From contig CM025850.1 of NCBI GenBank assembly GCA_003952965.2, positions 7,986,125-8,050,124 on the forward strand: 64,000 nucleotides of DNA, given 5' to 3'. Positions within the stretch are counted from its first letter, which is position 1. Each line of letters opens with the position of its first letter. The position numbers and the translations under genes are program-made. The notes beneath the pieces are model-generated. The model worked only from the letters and a program-made list of their open reading frames with translations. It searched no databases and had not been told where the DNA came from. Origin of the DNA: Morella rubra (Eukaryota > Streptophyta > Magnoliopsida > Fagales > Myricaceae). Shown here one piece after another: positions 59,842 through 64,000 of the stretch.

Positions 59842-62800
59842 TTAATTCAGCAGCAGCTTAACAGACAATTGACTAGAAACCAAAGGCAGTTGGCACCTAC
59901 CAGGGGAAAGCTTTCTCCCACCATACAACTCCTTTGCCAAGGGGTTAGCAGCCCAGTGATTAACAGCAACCCTGCTCATAGGTTGAAACCCAACTATCTT
60001 CCCATCAGTTGACAAAACCACCTAAATTTCAACGAAGATGAAGGACATGTCAATTTTAACACATGTACACCCACCAAGAAACAGATGCAAGCAATAAAAG
60101 TTTTGAAGTAGAGATAATAAACAAGAGAGGATACAAGAACAAGCAAAAATTTCCAACATATTTCCCATGGACTATATACGACCACTACAATTGTCACGAC
60201 ACACCCCGTGTGGAGACACATTAACGCCACACCCCAAAGTTCTGAAAATTCATAAAGAGGAAACCATAGGGATTATACATTTTCTTCAACTGCAGGTCTT
60301 TACTTTGCTTCCTTGTTCTCAACATTTGCCAAATGATTTACAGTCACTACAATTGTAGTATACCAGCTATGATTAGCTATTTAGGTGATGCTCCTCAGTA
60401 ACAGTATAATCCAAAAGGATGTTACAAGTGAATTCTATAATTATAAAATTAGGCACACTTATGCAACAGAGAACGTCAAGAAGTAATGAAAATATAATAG
60501 GAACAATTTGGGTTTACCTGATAGCTAGCAATATCCTGTGCAGAAGTTCTCATATCTGCATCAATTTTCTCCAGAGGGACAGTTGAAATGCCTTCATTAT
60601 TGGAATCAGCTTCACTGGCCCTCCTCAGGTAGGATGGTAATTCACCAGTCCAGGCACCAATACTTGTTTCAGTCATAACATCTCCAGGCCAACCAAAAGC
60701 AGCCTTTATCTTTTGGACAATTGAGACACAAAATGCTTCCACCTAGACAGATACAGTTTAACTATTAAACTTTTAGAGAAAAGGGAAATAAAAAGGCCAG
60801 ATACAAGAAGAAAGAAAAGAGTGAATATTTATAAGACCCCCAAAGCACTAGGTACACCTACAGACAAGAGTTATTTTCTCCCAGTATGCCCAAAGATATT
60901 TTGTAATAGGTATGCCATCTGTAACAAAAATAATAAACAAAAGGGCACTACCAAGTCCTCAGCTTGTCGCAGGTTATGCATGTCTACACACACCTCAGGC
61001 ACTGGCAGGCCATACCAACAATAAATTGCATAGCAAACAACAGACAATACTGATAAGCAGCAAGGAAATTTCAAGAAAATGAGTTAGAACTGCGATCACA
61101 TTCCGAAAACATGAAATTAATTGTTTATCGAGATGACATGGAGTACAAGAATAGAATTTACCCTTTCGAAGGCATGATGTAAGGCATTAGAGGTTGAGTT
61201 GACTTTAGAGGGTGAGTTATAGCGAGTTATAGTTTATGGGAGTATTTGAGAATATGGTGTTAGTTTGAAGAGGATTATTGTAATTAGCCTTTTTAAAAAA
61301 ATTATGCTACAGTATAAAGGAAATTTTAAGTAATGTGGTTCAGGCTTCATCACATATTTCTAGTAACACTGTACTTAATGACACTAAAACAAGCCAAGAA
61401 ATTACGATACCAAAAAAAAAAACACAATAAAGAAACAAGAAAAACAAGAGGATGAAACACACAAAAGAAGCAAAATAATGTAAAATATAGCTTAAACATG
61501 CTTGGTTTTTTTTTTCCCATTCTCAAAAAAATTGTACCAAGTGCAAGCAATACAAGTTGAGGCATAATAAGGTTTGCTAGGCTTATACCACATACGACCA
61601 CCAGTAGAGTACAAAAAACTCAGTAAGTTTTACAGATCCCTCACCCAGAGAAGTCTTGAGGTGAACCTCAGATAAAAGTCTGAGAATTTTTTGTAATAAA
61701 GAACTTTATTTGACAGACAAAAGGATTTGGAAAGGCAAAAGACAGCTATATCTTAAGTGCACTTTTTGTGAGCTCCGATAAGCAACCTACCTGCATCTCA
61801 TTGTTACAGGGCCTCACAGGATAATTTTGCATTAGCTGCCTCAATGGCTCTTAAATATCAAAACCAAAGACAATCTAAACAAAAACAAATTATTTAACAA
61901 CATGGTGCTCTGAGTGCATAAATACCTTTGGAAAATCCAGAGAAAGATTTAGCGTATAGTCAACTACCGATGATGGCAGAGACTTATTTTCTGCAGGGTA
62001 TCTTCCACCTTTGCGCAGATGAGGCAAACCTAGTTGACCAAGGGCACTGACTACAACCAGAAAAACTGCACTTGCAACCCCAATAGATAGCATTTTGAAC
62101 AAAGAAGAGATCCTCTGCAATTCACGGAACCAATTAGCCCATGCCAACACTAAACAGAATTGTGCTAAACCTTATCCCAACTGAAATCAAATGATAAGAG
62201 ATGAAGCAGAGCTTGTCCCTAACAAGATTATCACAATTACACACCCATAGCTGACCCTAACTATTGGGGGTTAGGACAAAGGTTTTGCTGAAATGACACA
62301 GTAATGAGTCTCCAAAAATAGATTCAGACAAAGAGTAAATGAGATTACACGAAGTATCAGCAAAAATAAAAGGACTGAAAAAGAGAATGACTATAGAAGT
62401 TCCAATTTGACAGCGTTATAAGCTCAATCAAAGATTCTCCATATCTCCCAGGAAATCCAAGGATAAGCACTACTACTCCTTGAATATACCAAACCCAATA
62501 TATTAGACAAACAATCATGAAAAAGTGAAAAATTGTGAATCCTTTTTGGACCTTAAGCAAAATCAACAAGTATTCACAGTGGAATGTTGTATGCTAACTA
62601 CCGCTTTCACCCACAAACAAGTGAAAATCAACATATATTGGATCACCTTTTCCCCATGCGTAACAATCACTAATGATCGCTTACAAAAAAAAAAAGTCAC
62701 TAATGATCTTCTAATATTGAAAAGATTTGACATATCCCCCCACAATCACAAATCTAAAATGCAAGTCATTTCTTCTCCTGATTTGCTCCTAAATCTCGAA

Positions 62801-64000
62801 ATATTCAGAACACCAACTACCTCCTTATTTCAAAACTTCATTGAAATTCTTTTTCTCATTGCCAGAGGGCCAAGAAAGACCTTGCTCATCAGTTAGCAAA
62901 CAATGTCAAAACAACGCTACAATTGTAATTATCCCCAGCAGACACGTGAGGACAATATTTGAAGGAATACCTTTCTGTTTGACAAGTTTGCAAAATTTAC
63001 AACGACACCACATGCGAGTTGTTTATGGGGCAGTGTGTAAAGGTCTTCATAGTACATATCTAAAGAATCTGCCAATCCGACCTGCAAAATTTTTATGGGC
63101 TAGAATCAAAATCGAAATAAACTAAATGTTATAAAGCAAAAACTTGTTCAGATATGATAACTACTGATTTTGATTAAAAGCATTAAAGTAAAACAATTCT
63201 TCAAAACACACATAAAAAATGCTGCTTCATCACACTTGACGCTCATATGATTAAGAAAAGGATTCTCTTTTACCTATACTTTTTCTTCTCGGGAAGGATG
63301 GAGGGGCTTTTCATCATGTAAATTGATATCCCATTTAAAGATTTTTTTTTTAAAAAAAAAAAAATCTAAGCTTGAGAGTCAAACAGTATGTGGACAATTC
63401 AAACAAGCATGAAATGCCTACATCTGCCACAACAGGAATGAAGCACTTCAAAAAGTGTAAAACAGAAAGAAGCAGATAAAGAATGACTTACCATTTGGGA
63501 ATGGGTAAGAAGTACTTCCCATTGATTTTTTGCAGAATTTTTCCAGCCACTAAATTCTATATTCTTCAGTATATCAGCGTCAATTTGTAGCTTATACGCA
63601 GGAAGATACTCACTTGTCCATGCACTGAACTCTGGACCGCCAATCTTTTCCAATTTGGTGTGTACAGATGGCTTCCACCAGTGGTGCTTTGATCCCGTTT
63701 TCTTGATCTTAAAACTATCCTTTGATGAATTGAAATTTTCTAGCAGAGTCTTGGCATTTTCAACTATCTCATCCTCAAATAATTTGTAAATGATGACTGA
63801 AGAATCTTTTGACACAATCCTGTTGGTTGTACGAAACCAATGGAAGAGATTTCTTGAAGGATTGCCCAATACATTGTCAAGGAAATCCCCTTCAGAGCTT
63901 TGAAGAGCATAAGTGCAGAAAGCTTCTGCAAGTACAGAGATAACCCTTGCCTCTGATGAGGTGAGGCTAAAAGATTCAGGAACCTGCTGATACGAAAGGC
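59842..64000 (-). CDS. 3' part of a plant membrane-protein gene of unknown function (partial, at least 417 codons)
   Basis: Six visible exons on the minus strand: 63983 (or beyond 64000) to 63492, 63081-62971, 62114-61926, 61847-61791, 60742-60518 and 60021-59842. All are GT-AG and in phase 0, so the frame is exact from end to end. The upstream exons lie outside the window. The first visible exon is charged and Trp-rich (KHHWWKPSVHTKLEKIGGPE, then EFSAWTSEYLPAYKL). The second starts VGLADSLDMYYEDLYTLP. Exon three has one membrane segment (MLSIGVASAVFLVVVSALGQ) about 230 residues before the stop. The last exons hold VEAFCVSIVQKIKAAFGWPG and a C-terminal ASYQVVLSTDGKIVGFQP block. The pattern looks like a conserved plant protein, but I do not recognise a named family. 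The phase-perfect exons make the gene model strong even though the function is open. Confidence 0.85.

Overview
The window is nuclear DNA of a flowering plant, most likely a eudicot and probably woody. Genes are split by GT-AG introns, AT-rich intergenic DNA is full of small inverted-repeat transposons, and every recognisable protein belongs to a land-plant family (LHW-type bHLH, ERF, ROP, WOX, RABA1, UGT79, plant-type GDSL lipase). No tRNA, rRNA, CRISPR or bacterial-type feature was seen.

Layout: (1) 1-900, minus strand: first coding exon and promoter of a LONESOME-HIGHWAY-type bHLH gene that runs off the left edge. (2) 3.4-5.7 kb, minus: a five-exon GDSL esterase/lipase gene with one missing base in exon 4. 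(3) 6-11 kb: foldback elements, a broken retrocopy-like gene fragment and repeats. (4) 12.4-16.1 kb: two convergent, intronless group IX-like ERF transcription factors. (5) 22.2-23.6 kb, plus: a seven-exon ROP GTPase with one GC-AG intron. (6) 25.27-29.84 kb: a CACTA-type transposon with gene-like exons and a 396-bp foldback element inside it. (7) 35.8-38.1 kb, plus: a WOX9/STIMPY-class homeobox gene. (8) 43.0-44.4 kb: a non-autonomous hAT element with an 8-bp target duplication. (9) 45.1-47.6 kb, plus: RABA1 GTPase. (10) 49.9-50.3 kb, minus: small single-pass membrane protein. (11) 51.4-54.0 kb, minus: eight-exon PP28/PDAP1-type phosphoprotein. (12) 55.9-57.3 kb, minus: intronless UGT79-like glycosyltransferase. 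(13) 59.8-64.0 kb, minus: 3' part of a membrane protein gene of unknown function that runs off the right edge.

The genes are not an operon or a pathway. Their order does mean something: GDSL lipase, ROP, WOX8/9, RABA1 and PP28 recall, from memory, the Arabidopsis blocks At5g45960-At5g46020 and At2g33870-At2g33880, so the window looks like an unfractionated ancestral block. Signalling and developmental regulators dominate (bHLH, two ERFs, ROP, WOX, RAB). I found no clearly new biological system. The most unusual items are the gene-bearing CACTA element, the frameshifted lipase, the possible two-codon terminal exon of the WOX gene and a dispersed broken-gene family.
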